From assembly GCF_938046015.1 (NCBI RefSeq), contig NZ_CALIXW010000044.1, positions 62,001 to 126,000 on the forward strand: 64,000 bases of DNA, written 5' to 3'. This document shows, one piece after another, positions 35,278 through 44,742 of this stretch. This stretch comes from an uncultured Porphyromonas sp. (GTDB lineage Bacteria; Bacteroidota; Bacteroidia; Bacteroidales; Porphyromonadaceae). The position numbers were made by a program, and so were the translations under genes. The first letter of the stretch is position 1; each line of letters opens with the position of its first letter. The notes below the pieces were generated by a model. The model was not told the DNA's origin and did no database searches. It saw only the letters and a program-made list of their open reading frames with translations.

Positions 35278-36763
35278 GCAGCGCCCCCTAGCCCCCCTAA
35301 TGCTCGTCGGCACGGGGAGCGACGTCGGCAAGAGCGTGCTGGCGGCAGGCTTCTGCCGTATCTTCCTCCAGGATGGCTATCACCCCGCTCCCTTCAAGGC
35401 GCAGAACATGGCCCTCAACTCCTACGTCACCCCCGAGGGGCTGGAGCTGGGGCGGGCGCAGGCCGTGCAGGCTGAGGCTGCGGGCATCCCCTGCCATACG
35501 GATATGAACCCCCTGCTGCTCAAGCCCAGCTCCGACAAGACCTCCCAGGTCGTCCTCCACGGCCGCCCCATAGGGAACAAGGATGCCTACCAGTACTTCC
35601 GCACCGTAGGGCGTGGACACCTCCGACAAGAGGTCTGCGCTGCCTATGACCGCCTAGCCGCACGCTACAATCCTATAGTCCTCGAGGGCGCTGGGAGCAT
35701 CTCCGAGCTCAACCTCCGCGACTCGGATCTGGTGAATATGCCTATGGCGCAGCACGCTGGGGCGCGGACGATCCTCGTGGCCGACATCGACCGCGGGGGG
35801 GTCTTCGCCTCGGTCTATGGCTCAGTGATGCTGCAGCGGCCCGAGCACCGAGCACTGCTGTCGGGGGTGATCATCAATAAGTTCCGCGGCGACATCCGCC
35901 TCTTCGAGGAGGGGCGTCGCCTGATCGAGGAGCTCTGCGGGCTGCCCGTCCTCGGGATCGTCCCCTACCTGACGGACGTCCATATCGAGGAGGAGGACTC
36001 CGTAGCCCTCTCCAAGCGCGCCCTACAGGCCCAGCAGGGCAAGGTCAATATCGCCGTCGTCCTGCTGCGCTACATCTCGAACTATACCGACTTCGCCCGT
36101 CTAGAGCAGGACGAGCGCGTGCACCTCTTCTACACCAATAATGTAGAGGAGCTGCAGGAGGCCGACATCATCATCGTCCCGGGGAGCAAGAGTACGCTGG
36201 CCGACCTCTACGAGCTGCGTCGCAACGGTGTGGCGCAGGCCATCATCCGCACCCACCGCGCAGGCAAGACCATCCTCGGCATCTGCGGCGGCTACCAGAT
36301 CCTTGGGCTGGAGGTCTCCGACCCCGAGGGCGTGGAGGGCGACATCGTGCGACTCCCTGGGCTGGGACTGCTGCCGATACGTACCGAGATGGCGGGGGAC
36401 AAGGTCACGACCCAGGCGCACTTCACCCTCATCGGGGACGAGACGCCTTGCACGGGCTACGAGATCCACATGGGACGCACCACACGCGAGCCCGAGGCCG
36501 AGGCTCAGCCCTTGGTGCGCATGGCCGACGGCCGCGAGGAGGGCTGCATGACTAGCCAGCACTGCATGGGCACCTACCTCCACGGCATCCTAGATAATGC
36601 CGTCTTCATCGAGCGCCTGCTCGCCCCCTTCGCCGAGCGTATCGCCACGGGCGCTCAGCCCCTTGACTACGAGGCCTTCAAGCAGGAGCAGTACGATCGA
36701 CTGGCCGCTCACCTGCGCCAGCACGTAGACCTCGAGCGTATCTACCAAATACTCGGACGATGA
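35270..36763 (+). CDS. cobQ: Cobyric acid synthase
   Basis: Amidates four side chains of adenosylcobyrinic acid a,c-diamide, using glutamine and ATP. The protein has 497 residues. The P-loop region GTGSDVGKSVLA is at about 14-25, followed by APFKAQNMALNSYVTPEG. The C-terminal glutaminase domain has catalytic Cys339 in GICGGYQILG and His438 in GTYLHGIL. The start is the ATG at 35270, overlapping the adenosyltransferase by 8 bp; sequence upstream of it in this frame is the overlapped gene. The stop overlaps the next start by 4 bp. Confidence 0.95.
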   Translation: MTEQRPLAPLMLVGTGSDVGKSVLAAGFCRIFLQDGYHPAPFKAQNMALNSYVTPEGLELGRAQAVQAEAAGIPCHTDMNPLLLKPSSDKTSQVVLHGRPIGNKDAYQYFRTVGRGHLRQEVCAAYDRLAARYNPIVLEGAGSISELNLRDSDLVNMPMAQHAGARTILVADIDRGGVFASVYGSVMLQRPEHRALLSGVIINKFRGDIRLFEEGRRLIEELCGLPVLGIVPYLTDVHIEEEDSVALSKRALQAQQGKVNIAVVLLRYISNYTDFARLEQDERVHLFYTNNVEELQEADIIIVPGSKSTLADLYELRRNGVAQAIIRTHRAGKTILGICGGYQILGLEVSDPEGVEGDIVRLPGLGLLPIRTEMAGDKVTTQAHFTLIGDETPCTGYEIHMGRTTREPEAEAQPLVRMADGREEGCMTSQHCMGTYLHGILDNAVFIERLLAPFAERIATGAQPLDYEAFKQEQYDRLAAHLRQHVDLERIYQILGR

Positions 36764-37806
36764 CAGACGGACACGGTGACGACCTCTACCGCTACACGGG
36801 GATCAAGGCTAATTTCAGCTCCAATGTCACCAGCCTCACCGACCCGACGCCCCTGAGGCGCTATCTAGCTGAGCATATCGACTGCATCGGCAGCTACCCC
36901 GAGCCTAGGGCACAGAGCCTAGGCAAGGCCTTGGCCGACCATCATAGCCTCACCGAGGGCGAGCTGCTGGTCACCAGCGGAGCAACCGAGGCCATCTATC
37001 TCGTAGCTCAGGCGCATCGTGGGGCACGTGCTTACCTTCCCCCCAGCCCGACCTTCAGCGAGTATGCCGATGCCTCCCAGCTCTACGGGCTGGAGCTGGA
37101 GCGCCTCGAGACGCTGGAGCCCCCTCAGAAGGCCAGCGGCATCTACTGGCTCTGCAACCCGAATAACCCCACGGGCGAGGTCTATCCGCTCGAACGGCTC
37201 GAGCAGCTCTTCGCCGCCCACCCCACGCTGCTCTTCGTCCTCGACAGCTCCTACAGCTACTTCACCGAGGCCGAGCTCCCCGAGCCGCAGGTCATCCTCG
37301 CCCGCTATCCTAACGTGCTCTTCATCGCCTCGCTGACCAAGCGCTTCGCCATGCCTGGCCTACGACTCGGCTACCTGATGGGACAGACGGAGGAGATCGC
37401 CGCTCTGGCGCGCTACCGCCAGCCCTGGGGCGTTGGGGCTATGGCGCTCCAGGCGGGGCAGTGGATCGTCGGCGAAGGCTTCCCCGAGCTGCTCGACCGC
37501 AGCACCCTGTGGGCAGAGACTGCACGGCTACGCTCCGCCCTCGCTGCCCTCCCAGGCCTGCGCGTTGGGGAGACGGCCACCCACTTCTTCCTCCTCGAGC
37601 TGGAGCTCTGGGACGAAGGGCGCCTCCTCTCAGCCACAGAGCTCAAGGAGCACCTCGCCCTAGAGTACGGACTGTTAGTCCGGGACTGCACCAACTTCGG
37701 CTACCAGCGCCCGACGCTGCGTATCGCCACGCAGCGCCCCGAGCAGAGCGAGCTCCTCATCGCTGCCCTCAGCGAGCTGAGCACCCGCTACGCCTTAGCC
37801 CGCTGA
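36760..37806 (+). CDS. CobD-like PLP-dependent aminotransferase (threonine-phosphate decarboxylase type)
   Basis: A 348-residue fold-type I PLP enzyme. CNPNNPTGEVYPL is at about 132-144, and SLTKRFAMPGLRLGYLMG holds Lys194 as the likely Schiff-base lysine. The family includes histidinol-phosphate aminotransferase and CobD. The ATGA overlap with cobQ argues for CobD, which makes the (R)-1-amino-2-propanol phosphate used in the cobamide nucleotide loop. Without the neighbour the sequence alone would not exclude HisC. Confidence 0.8.
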   Translation: MTDGHGDDLYRYTGIKANFSSNVTSLTDPTPLRRYLAEHIDCIGSYPEPRAQSLGKALADHHSLTEGELLVTSGATEAIYLVAQAHRGARAYLPPSPTFSEYADASQLYGLELERLETLEPPQKASGIYWLCNPNNPTGEVYPLERLEQLFAAHPTLLFVLDSSYSYFTEAELPEPQVILARYPNVLFIASLTKRFAMPGLRLGYLMGQTEEIAALARYRQPWGVGAMALQAGQWIVGEGFPELLDRSTLWAETARLRSALAALPGLRVGETATHFFLLELELWDEGRLLSATELKEHLALEYGLLVRDCTNFGYQRPTLRIATQRPEQSELLIAALSELSTRYALAR

Positions 37807-37840
37807 GGCGCTTCGGGGAGGACGTTCTTAGCATTTTCCC

Positions 37841-37848
37841 TATCTTTA
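37841..37848 (+). promoter_or_regulatory. Possible -7 promoter element for the C69 dipeptidase
   Basis: TATCTTTA, one base off TAnnTTTG, 45 bp before the ATG. Confidence 0.4.
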
Positions 37849-37893
37849 TAAGTGCATTAGACAACACGCTCACACACCTAATACTTTAGACCG

Positions 37894-39555
37894 ATGAGAA
37901 AATATGCTATCCTCGGGGCCTGTGCGCTGACGCTGGCAGCACTCACGCCCGAGCGCGCCGCAGCCTGCTCCGACCTGATTGTCGGCAAGAAGGCCTCTGC
38001 CGACGGCTCCGTCATGGTCAGCTACTCCGCTGACTCGCACACCCTCTATGGCGACCTCGTCCACTACCCTGCCAAGAGCTGGGGCAAGGGGCTCATGCTT
38101 GAGGTACGCGAGTGGGACACGGGCAAGCCCCTCGGCTTCATCCCCCAGGCACCCATCACCTACAATGTCGTAGGCAATATGAACGAGCACCAGGTGGCCA
38201 TCACCGAGAGCACCTGGGGCGGGCGCAAGGAGCTCTCCGACCCCAAGGGCATCATGGACTACGGCAGCCTGATCTACATCGCCCTACAGCGTAGCCAGTC
38301 TGCCCGCGAGGCCATCCGCGTCATGACGGGTCTGGTACGAGACTACGGCTACTACAGCTCGGGCGAATCCTTCACTATCGCGGACAAGAACGAGGTCTGG
38401 GTGCTGGAGATGATCGGCAAGGGCCCCAAGAAGAAGGGCGCCACCTGGGTAGCTATCCGCATCCCCGATGACGCCATCAGCGCGCACGCCAATCAGGCCC
38501 GCATCCACAAGATCCCCTTCGGCGACAAGGAGAACTGCATGTACGAGAAGGACGTCGTCAACCTCGCTCGCGAGTACGGCTGGTTCAAGGGCAAGGATAA
38601 GGACTTCGACTTCCAGAAGGCCTATAACCCTTACGACTTCAGTGGGCTGCGCGCCTGCGAGGCTCGTGTGTGGAGCTTCTTCCGCGAGTTCGACAAGGGC
38701 ATGGACAAGTACACCAAGCTCGTCAAGGGCGACGTCAACGAGGAGCCCATGCCTCTGTACATCATCCCTGACCGCAAGGTGACGCTGGCCGACGTACGCA
38801 AGGGGATGCGCAATCACTACGAGGATACGCCGCTCTCCATGACGCAGGACCCTGGGGCTGGTGCCTACCGCGTGCCCTACCGCTGGCGTCCTATGACCTT
38901 CAACGTCGATGGGCGCGAGTACGTCAACGAGCGTGCGATCGCCACGCAGCAGACGGGCTTCGTCCTGATCGCACAGCTGCGTAGCTGGCTGCCCGACGCT
39001 GTCGGCGGTATCCTGTGGTTCGGCGTGGACGATGCCAATACCGCCGTCCTGACGCCTATGTACGCCTCCATCACCAGCATCCCCGAGTGCTATCGCCGTG
39101 GCAACGGCAGCATGACGGAGTTCAGCTGGACGAGTGCCTTCTGGATACACAACTGGGTCGCGAACATGGCCTACCACAAGTATGAGCCCATGATCGCCGA
39201 TATCCGCCCCGTGCAGCAGCAGCTGGAGAACAGCTTCGACGAGCTGGTCAAGACGACGGATGCCAAGGCGCTGGAGCTGCTGAAGGCCAATCCTCAGCAG
39301 GCCATCAGCTACCTCACCGAGGTCTGCGCCAAGACGGCCAATGGTGCGACGGAGCGCTGGAAGAAGCTCGGCGAGTACCTTCTGGTCAAGTATATGGACG
39401 GTAACGTGAAGAAGGAGAAGGACGGTAAGTTCGAGGAGAACGGCTACGGTCAGATCGTCATGCCCTCCTTCCCAGGCTACGACAAGGACTACTACGAGCG
39501 CATCGCCACCAGCAGCGAGGCAGGCCGCCTCGAGGTCCCCAAGGACAAGAAGTAG
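37894..39555 (+). CDS. C69 family dipeptidase (secreted)
   Basis: A 553-residue Ntn-hydrolase. The signal peptide (MRKYAILGACALTLAALTPERAAA) ends just before Cys25, which would become the N-terminal nucleophile (CSDLIVGKKASADGSVMVSYSADSH). Conserved blocks include NMNEHQVAITESTWGGR and IADKNEVWVLEMIGKG. Relatives (PepD, U34) cut dipeptides, consistent with the peptide-based nutrition of Porphyromonas. An alternative reading as a lipoprotein is less likely because there is no lipobox before the Cys. Confidence 0.9.
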   Translation: MRKYAILGACALTLAALTPERAAACSDLIVGKKASADGSVMVSYSADSHTLYGDLVHYPAKSWGKGLMLEVREWDTGKPLGFIPQAPITYNVVGNMNEHQVAITESTWGGRKELSDPKGIMDYGSLIYIALQRSQSAREAIRVMTGLVRDYGYYSSGESFTIADKNEVWVLEMIGKGPKKKGATWVAIRIPDDAISAHANQARIHKIPFGDKENCMYEKDVVNLAREYGWFKGKDKDFDFQKAYNPYDFSGLRACEARVWSFFREFDKGMDKYTKLVKGDVNEEPMPLYIIPDRKVTLADVRKGMRNHYEDTPLSMTQDPGAGAYRVPYRWRPMTFNVDGREYVNERAIATQQTGFVLIAQLRSWLPDAVGGILWFGVDDANTAVLTPMYASITSIPECYRRGNGSMTEFSWTSAFWIHNWVANMAYHKYEPMIADIRPVQQQLENSFDELVKTTDAKALELLKANPQQAISYLTEVCAKTANGATERWKKLGEYLLVKYMDGNVKKEKDGKFEENGYGQIVMPSFPGYDKDYYERIATSSEAGRLEVPKDKK

Positions 39556-39648
39556 TCCTCCGACCTGTGCTCCAAGCAGCCATTAGCTGCGCTCGACACC
39601 ACTAGCCGAGTGCCACGACAAGCCCACTCAGCAACTCGCTGAGCCGTA

Positions 39649-39729
39649 CAGACAGCCTCCCGCAACTCCCCCGCGCCTCGGGCCCCACGGCCCCGAGCGC
39701 TCTCTAGGGAGCCCACGGGAGGCTGTCTG
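39649..39729 (+). terminator. Long hairpin after the C69 dipeptidase
   Basis: A 14-bp stem (39649-39662 with 39716-39729) encloses a second GC-rich hairpin near ctcggg/cccgag. It lies about 95 bp after the stop and 35 bp before the next gene. Confidence 0.6.
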
Positions 39730-39763
39730 CATTGGGGGCAGCAGCTCCCCACAAGACGCACAG

Positions 39764-40990
39764 ATGAAGTATCAGACTAAGACCCTAGCCTCAGGGCTAC
39801 GTATCATCCTTGCCGCCGAGGATAGCCCCGTCAGCTACCTCGGGATAGGTATCGCCGTCGGCAGCCGCCACGAGTCCCGTCTGCAGCACGGCCTGGCGCA
39901 CGGCATAGAGCACATGCTCTTCAAAGGCACGCGCCTACGCTCGGCCACGCAGATCATCCAGCGCATGGAGGCGGTGGGTGCAGAGCTCAATGCCTACACG
40001 ACCAAGGAGGAGACGATGCTCTACGCCCTCTTCCCCTCGGCCTACCGCCAGCGTAGCCTACAGGTGCTGCTGGACATCGCTCGCCACAGCCGCTTCCCCG
40101 ACGAGGAGTGGGTCAAGGAACGCGAGGTCATCATCGACGAACTACACTCCTACGAGGATAGTCCGAGCGAACTGATCTTCGACGAGTTCGAGGACCAGGT
40201 CTTCCACGGCCATCCCCTCGGGCACGCTATCCTCGGGACGGAGCGCTCGGTCGGGCGGCTCACCACCGAGCAGCAGCGCAGCTTCTTCGCCCGCTACTAC
40301 CGCCCCGAGCGCATGGTGCTCTTCGCTCAAGGGGCCTTCACGATGGAGGAGCTCACGGCCTTTGCTGAGGCTGCCTACCCAGACACGGCGCTGCCCTACC
40401 GCAATAGTCCCGAGCAAGCCCAGCCGCTCCCCGAGCTCAGCCCACGGACGGTCATCCGCCGCAAGCAGACCTCCCAGAGCCACGTCCTCATCGGCCGCAG
40501 CGCCTACTCCCTCTACCATCCGCGCCGTCTCGAGCTGAGCCTACTGGCGAATATCCTCGGGGGCAACGGCATGAACGCACGGCTCAACATGGAGCTACGC
40601 GAGCGCCGCGGCCTCGTCTACCATGTCGAGTGCAACTATACGCCCTATAGCGACACGGGGCTCTTCACCGTGTACTTCGGCTCTTCACACCGTGCCGAGG
40701 CCGAGGCTATAGAGCTCGTGCTAGCGGAGCTGGAGCGTATGCGCCAGCAGCCTCTGAGCAAGCAGGAGCTCGCTGCCGCCCTGCGTCAGCTGCGCGGGCA
40801 GCTGCTCATCAGCGCCGAGAGCAGAGAGCAGAGCTTCCTCGCCATGGGCAAGAGCTTCCTCCACCTGCACCGCTACGTCGAGGACGCCGAGCTGCAGGAG
40901 CGCCTCGGGCAGATCACGACAGAGGGGCTGTACGAGGTCGCTGTGGAGCTCTTCGACACAAGCCAATTCCACCGCCTCATCTACCGTTAG
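39764..40990 (+). CDS. M16 family zinc metallopeptidase
   Basis: A 408-residue peptidase of the processing-peptidase/insulinase family. The inverted zinc motif HGIEH is at residues 46-50 (Glu49 catalytic), followed by ELNAYTTKEETMLYA. The C-terminal non-catalytic half contains the R/Y pair region ERRGLVYHVECNYTPYSDTGLF. There is no signal peptide, so a cytoplasmic role in peptide turnover is inferred. It ends at a bidirectional terminator. Confidence 0.92.
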   Translation: MKYQTKTLASGLRIILAAEDSPVSYLGIGIAVGSRHESRLQHGLAHGIEHMLFKGTRLRSATQIIQRMEAVGAELNAYTTKEETMLYALFPSAYRQRSLQVLLDIARHSRFPDEEWVKEREVIIDELHSYEDSPSELIFDEFEDQVFHGHPLGHAILGTERSVGRLTTEQQRSFFARYYRPERMVLFAQGAFTMEELTAFAEAAYPDTALPYRNSPEQAQPLPELSPRTVIRRKQTSQSHVLIGRSAYSLYHPRRLELSLLANILGGNGMNARLNMELRERRGLVYHVECNYTPYSDTGLFTVYFGSSHRAEAEAIELVLAELERMRQQPLSKQELAAALRQLRGQLLISAESREQSFLAMGKSFLHLHRYVEDAELQERLGQITTEGLYEVAVELFDTSQFHRLIYR

Positions 40991-41049
40991 CCCAGCGACA
41001 CTAGGCGGAGAAGCCCCGCCCGCAATCACCTCGCGAGGAGCAGAGCAAT

Positions 41050-41104
41050 AAAGGGAAGTCCCCAGGGAGAAGCACGGGATGCTTCTCCCTGGGGACTTCC
41101 CTTT
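41050..41104. terminator. Bidirectional terminator between the M16 peptidase and the NYN gene
   Basis: A perfect 24-bp stem (41050-41073 with 41081-41104), loop acgggat, flanked by a second imperfect pair of arms (ccccgcccgca and tgcggggcggg). The genes on both sides converge on it. Confidence 0.8.
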
Positions 41105-41153
41105 ACTCGTAGTAGGCTCGCTGTCGCCTGCGGGGCGGGTGTGGCGGGCGCCT

Positions 41154-42500
41154 CTAGTCGAGGATGAGCGCCACGTTGCTCGCCACGAGCTTACCCTCCT
41201 CAGAGCGGTGGAGCTCAGCCTCCACACGGTCGCCCTCGATGAGCTGATCGAAGCGCAGGCCGGGCACAAGACTCTTGTAGTGGAAGAAAGCATTCTCCCC
41301 TACCCCGACATCGATGAAGCCGAAGCCCTTCTTCAGCGCCTGGATCGTCCCCTCGGCATAGCCTGGCAGGGACTCGGCAGCGGGCTCCTGAGGCTCGGTC
41401 TTCTCCTCGGGGAGCTCGATCTTACCTAGGACCTTGAGCTCTGTGGGTAGTAGGCCCTTGGCCTCCTCCTGCACGCTGCTGCTCAGCGGAAGTTCGGGTT
41501 CCTTGGGCTCGAAGAACTCCTCGGCGAGCTCGACAGGCTCCTGCTGCTCAGGCTGCTCTTCGGTGAGGGGCGCTTCCGCAGCCTCAGTATCCGTAGGCTG
41601 CAGCTCGGTATCCAGCTGCTGGGGCTCTTCGCCCTGCTGCTCTAGCGTCACGAGGAGCTCGGTCTGCTCCGTAGCCTCGCTCTCTAGCTGGGGCTGGCTC
41701 AGAGCCTCACCCTGCTGCTGCTCGGCCTGCGCCTCCAGCTCCTTACTCTCCGACTCCGTCACCTGGCGTGCCTGCGGAGCATGGTAGCTGGACTTGCTGC
41801 GCGACTCGCGCTGCGGACGATCCTCGGGGGCACCCTTAGAGACGAAGAGGTCGTTGACTCGGATGTCATTGTGGTGGCCGCGGCGATCGATGATGTTGTT
41901 CATCAGGATGGGATAGGTAGCCTCGTCGAGGAGATCCGAGGAGGTGTAGGTCGTCGCATCCTTCTTGCCCTCACCGAGGTGCTCCAGTTCCCAGCCGATG
42001 ACCATGACGCGTATCCCGAGGGTGTGCAGCTTGCGCACCAGCGGGATGTAGTCCCCGTCGGCAGCTACGAGGACGACGACGTCCAGCTCATCCTTCAGGG
42101 CACGCTCGTAGGTCTCGAGCGCGAAGAGGACATCCACGCCCTTCTCCTTCTTCTTCCCCTTAGCATTGCGCGACAGGGGTAGGTGGTGCATCAGGATGCC
42201 TTCGCTATTGAGGACGTCGTCAAAGAGGCGCTCGTAGTAGAGGACGTCGCCCGAGGCCTTGGCTGCCTCGCTGGCGCTGAGTCGGCCACGGAAATAATGG
42301 GCGTCTACGATCTTGCAGCGCTGCTCTGTCGTCCCCTCCTCCCGAGCGACTTGCTCGCGGATGAAGCGGTGCAGGCCCCGCACACTTAGGCGGCTCTTAC
42401 GCTCGTGATGCTGGTAATAAAAGGTACTGACGTGCCAGAAGTAGTTGCCGTCATAGAAAATCCCGATGCGGGTCAATGGTGATTGCTTATCCTTAAGCAT
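41154..42500 (-). CDS. NYN (PIN-like) domain protein fused to a cold-shock domain
   Basis: A 448-residue protein from the ATG at 42500. Residues about 10-170 are a NYN/DUF88 (LabA-like) domain: RIGIFYDGNYFWH, then DELDVVVLVAADGDYIPLVRKLHTLGIRVMVIGWE with the acidic catalytic residues of the PIN-like nuclease fold. A stretch of about 150 residues very rich in Glu, Gln and Pro follows. The last 70 residues are a cold-shock (OB) domain (GYAEGTIQALKKGFGFIDV, AFFHYKSL). The arrangement suggests an RNase with an RNA-binding tail. The frame is open upstream to 42575 but without family similarity. Confidence 0.85.
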   Translation of the reverse strand: MLKDKQSPLTRIGIFYDGNYFWHVSTFYYQHHERKSRLSVRGLHRFIREQVAREEGTTEQRCKIVDAHYFRGRLSASEAAKASGDVLYYERLFDDVLNSEGILMHHLPLSRNAKGKKKEKGVDVLFALETYERALKDELDVVVLVAADGDYIPLVRKLHTLGIRVMVIGWELEHLGEGKKDATTYTSSDLLDEATYPILMNNIIDRRGHHNDIRVNDLFVSKGAPEDRPQRESRSKSSYHAPQARQVTESESKELEAQAEQQQGEALSQPQLESEATEQTELLVTLEQQGEEPQQLDTELQPTDTEAAEAPLTEEQPEQQEPVELAEEFFEPKEPELPLSSSVQEEAKGLLPTELKVLGKIELPEEKTEPQEPAAESLPGYAEGTIQALKKGFGFIDVGVGENAFFHYKSLVPGLRFDQLIEGDRVEAELHRSEEGKLVASNVALILD

Positions 42501-42579
42501 AGCTGATCGATTTTTATAGTGAAAGAAAAGTAATGCAATACCGAGGCTACGGATCTCATAAAGGACCGCAGCCAAGACG

Positions 42580-43509
42580 CTAAACTAAGTCCTGCCCCGA
42601 GCGCAGGCGCAGCATCGCCTGCGGTACGGAGCGCGTGATGATGTCCTCGATGGCGGAGACGAGGCGATGGCGGACGAACTCGCGGTGCGTCACCAGCCTC
42701 ACCCCACGCGTCGGGCGAGGGAGCGCAAAGCTGCGCACCAGCTCGTGGCGCGCAGGGTCCAGCTGCTCTACAGCAAGCTCAGGGATGAAGGTCACGCCCT
42801 GCCCCTGCTCGACGAAGTGCATGAAGGTCTCGAGGCTACCGCGGCTATAGTTGAGCTGCTGGCTGGGGTCGTACTTGAGGTGGCAGAACTTCGTCAGCTG
42901 GTCGCGGAAGCAATGCCCCTCGTCCAGCAGCCATAGATGGCGCTTCCCCACGAGCTCCGAGCTGCGTATATGCTCCTGATCGAAGAGCTCCGAGCTCCTC
43001 GGCACATAGCCCATGAACTCCTCGTAGTAGAGGATGTGCTCGGTCAGCTGCTCTACCCCAGGACGCGAGGCGATCAGCGCCATGTCCACCTCTCCGAGCG
43101 TCAGTGCCTCGATACACTCGCTGGTCTTCATCTCGACGAAGGTGATTTTGAGCTCGGGCACCTCCTGCTCCAGAAGGGGCATGATACGAGGCAGCAGATA
43201 GGGCGCGATGGTCGGGAGCACCGCCAGGCGCAGCGTGCCCGTCACAGCCTCGGCCTCCTCACGGATCACCTGATGCATCTGGGCTGCCTGCATGAGGATG
43301 ACCCCAGCCTGATCGAGGATACGTCGTCCCACGGGGGTCGGTACGATGGGCTGATGGCTGCGGTCGAAGATCTTCACCCCGAGCTCATCCTCCAGCTTCT
43401 GTATCATCGTGCTGAGGGTAGGCTGCGTGACCTTACAGGCATCGGCTGCCTTACCGAAGTGACGGTACTTATCTAGTGCCTGGATGTACTCGAGTTGCTG
43501 GAGGTTCAT
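42580..43509 (-). CDS. oxyR: Hydrogen-peroxide-sensing LysR regulator OxyR
   Basis: A 309-residue LysR regulator. The N-terminal helix-turn-helix is MNLQQLEYIQALDKYRHFGKAADACKVTQPTLS. The effector domain contains LLDEGHCFRDQLTKFCHL with Cys200 and Cys209, the same 9-residue spacing and context as the redox pair Cys199/Cys208 of E. coli OxyR. This makes OxyR rather than a general LysR. It probably activates peroxide defence. A start further upstream (43605) would add 32 residues unlike the family. Confidence 0.93.
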   Translation of the reverse strand: MNLQQLEYIQALDKYRHFGKAADACKVTQPTLSTMIQKLEDELGVKIFDRSHQPIVPTPVGRRILDQAGVILMQAAQMHQVIREEAEAVTGTLRLAVLPTIAPYLLPRIMPLLEQEVPELKITFVEMKTSECIEALTLGEVDMALIASRPGVEQLTEHILYYEEFMGYVPRSSELFDQEHIRSSELVGKRHLWLLDEGHCFRDQLTKFCHLKYDPSQQLNYSRGSLETFMHFVEQGQGVTFIPELAVEQLDPARHELVRSFALPRPTRGVRLVTHREFVRHRLVSAIEDIITRSVPQAMLRLRSGQDLV

Positions 43510-43540
43510 ATGCTGCGCGTACTTAGTTATGCTATCTATA

Positions 43541-43548
43541 CAAATATA
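43541..43548 (-). promoter_or_regulatory. -7 promoter element for oxyR
   Basis: The minus strand reads TATATTTG, 32 bp before the oxyR ATG. Confidence 0.5.
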
Positions 43549-43680
43549 GGCAATATGCTTGAAAAAGTATAGCCCAGCGCCTAAAAGGTACTGAGCTATG
43601 GACACAAAGTAGGGGGAGCTTCCTTAAGCTAGCCGAAGAACGGCGCTCATCCCTTACCTCGGAGGGCGTCAAGCAAGCCA

Positions 43681-44463
43681 CTAGAAGGTCAGATCAATAC
43701 CTGCATCGACCGTCGTATAGTCCTTCCGTATGGGTACGATAGGGGCGGTATCATAGATCAGGCGATAGGTACCCCGCAACCCGATGGCTGGGGTAATGCG
43801 GTATCTGAGGTCGACAGCGCCCCCGAAGCGCGCCTGCTTGAGGTAGCTATCAGGTGCTGCCTGATGGATCGCCGAGGCCATCAGCTCCCAGTGCTCGCCT
43901 AGGTGATGCCGCAGGCTCAGCTAGAGGTGGCTCTTGATCCTATTGCTATAGGCATAGCCCGCAGCATGAGGCGCAGGAGCTGGATGCTTCCACTCCTCGT
44001 ACTCGTAGAAGAGGCCCAGCGTAGCGAACATCAGGCAGCTCGCGCTATTGACCAAGCGATAGCGCGACTGCAGCCCAGTGGAGAACTTGAAGTCCATCCC
44101 ACGGCTAGCGGCCCACTGAGACTCCATGTAGGGATAGAGCTCAAAGGCGCGATCCAGCAGATAGCGGTACTCGGCATGCACATGCCCACCACTGACGAGG
44201 ATGCGATCGCCGTAAGTGGAGAACTCCAGCTTATTGATCAGATTGAGCACACGGCTGCGTCGGATCAGCAGGTTGATATTGGCGGTATTCTTTAGCGTAA
44301 GGACGTTCTCCTTCTCTGTCTGGAAGTTGAGGACGGGCAGGATCGTCCCTTGTAGCGTCTTGCTGCTATCGATACTCATCGTCAGATTCTCGGAGAAGAG
44401 CATCTGAGCATACATCTGGACGGGCGCCAGGAGGACTATCAAGAGGTAAAGTAATCGTCTCAT
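43681..44463 (-). pseudogene. DUF481-like outer-membrane protein gene interrupted by an in-frame amber codon
   Basis: From the ATG at 44463 the frame encodes a signal peptide (MRRLLYLLIVLLAPVQMYAQ) and about 160 residues resembling a beta-barrel (alternating aromatic strands such as EYRYLLDRAFELYPYMESQW). It is stopped by TAG at 43921-43923 after RIKSHL. The same frame then reads on without a gap (LSLRHHLGEHWELMASAIHQ) to a natural barrel end, DYTTVDAGIDLTF, and TAG at 43681. A single CAG-to-TAG change would explain the break. It resembles DUF481-type barrels; family assignment is tentative. Confidence 0.8.
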
Positions 44464-44623
44464 AGAGGGCACATTAAACAAGTTTATTGACGGCACAAAA
44501 GTACGTAAAAGAGTTTTAAGCCCAAGAGGAATGCCTGAGCCGACAAGCCAAGGAGCAGGGCAAGCAGAGCCTTGCCGAGGCCTCCCTAAGACGAAGCGTC
44601 ATACCCTCCTCGTGGAGGCCTCG

Positions 44624-44707
44624 CTGAAGGATATCAGTCACGAGGCTGAGGGACGTCCATAAAGAAGCTGAGGGATAGCAGTCAGCGTCCTGACTGCTAT
44701 CCCTCAG
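44624..44707 (-). repeat. Four-unit 22-bp-pitch palindromic repeat element, copy 5 (inverted)
   Basis: Units start at 44624, 44646, 44668 and 44690. Plus-strand cores are GATATC, GACGTC, GATAGC and GCTATC, so the element is inverted (GACGTC is third on the minus strand). It lies between the tetrapyrrole operon end and the broken barrel gene; nothing else is seen in 44497-44742. Confidence 0.88.
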
Positions 44708-44742
44708 CAGAGCCCACACGAGGAGGGCGGGTAAGTGAAGCC

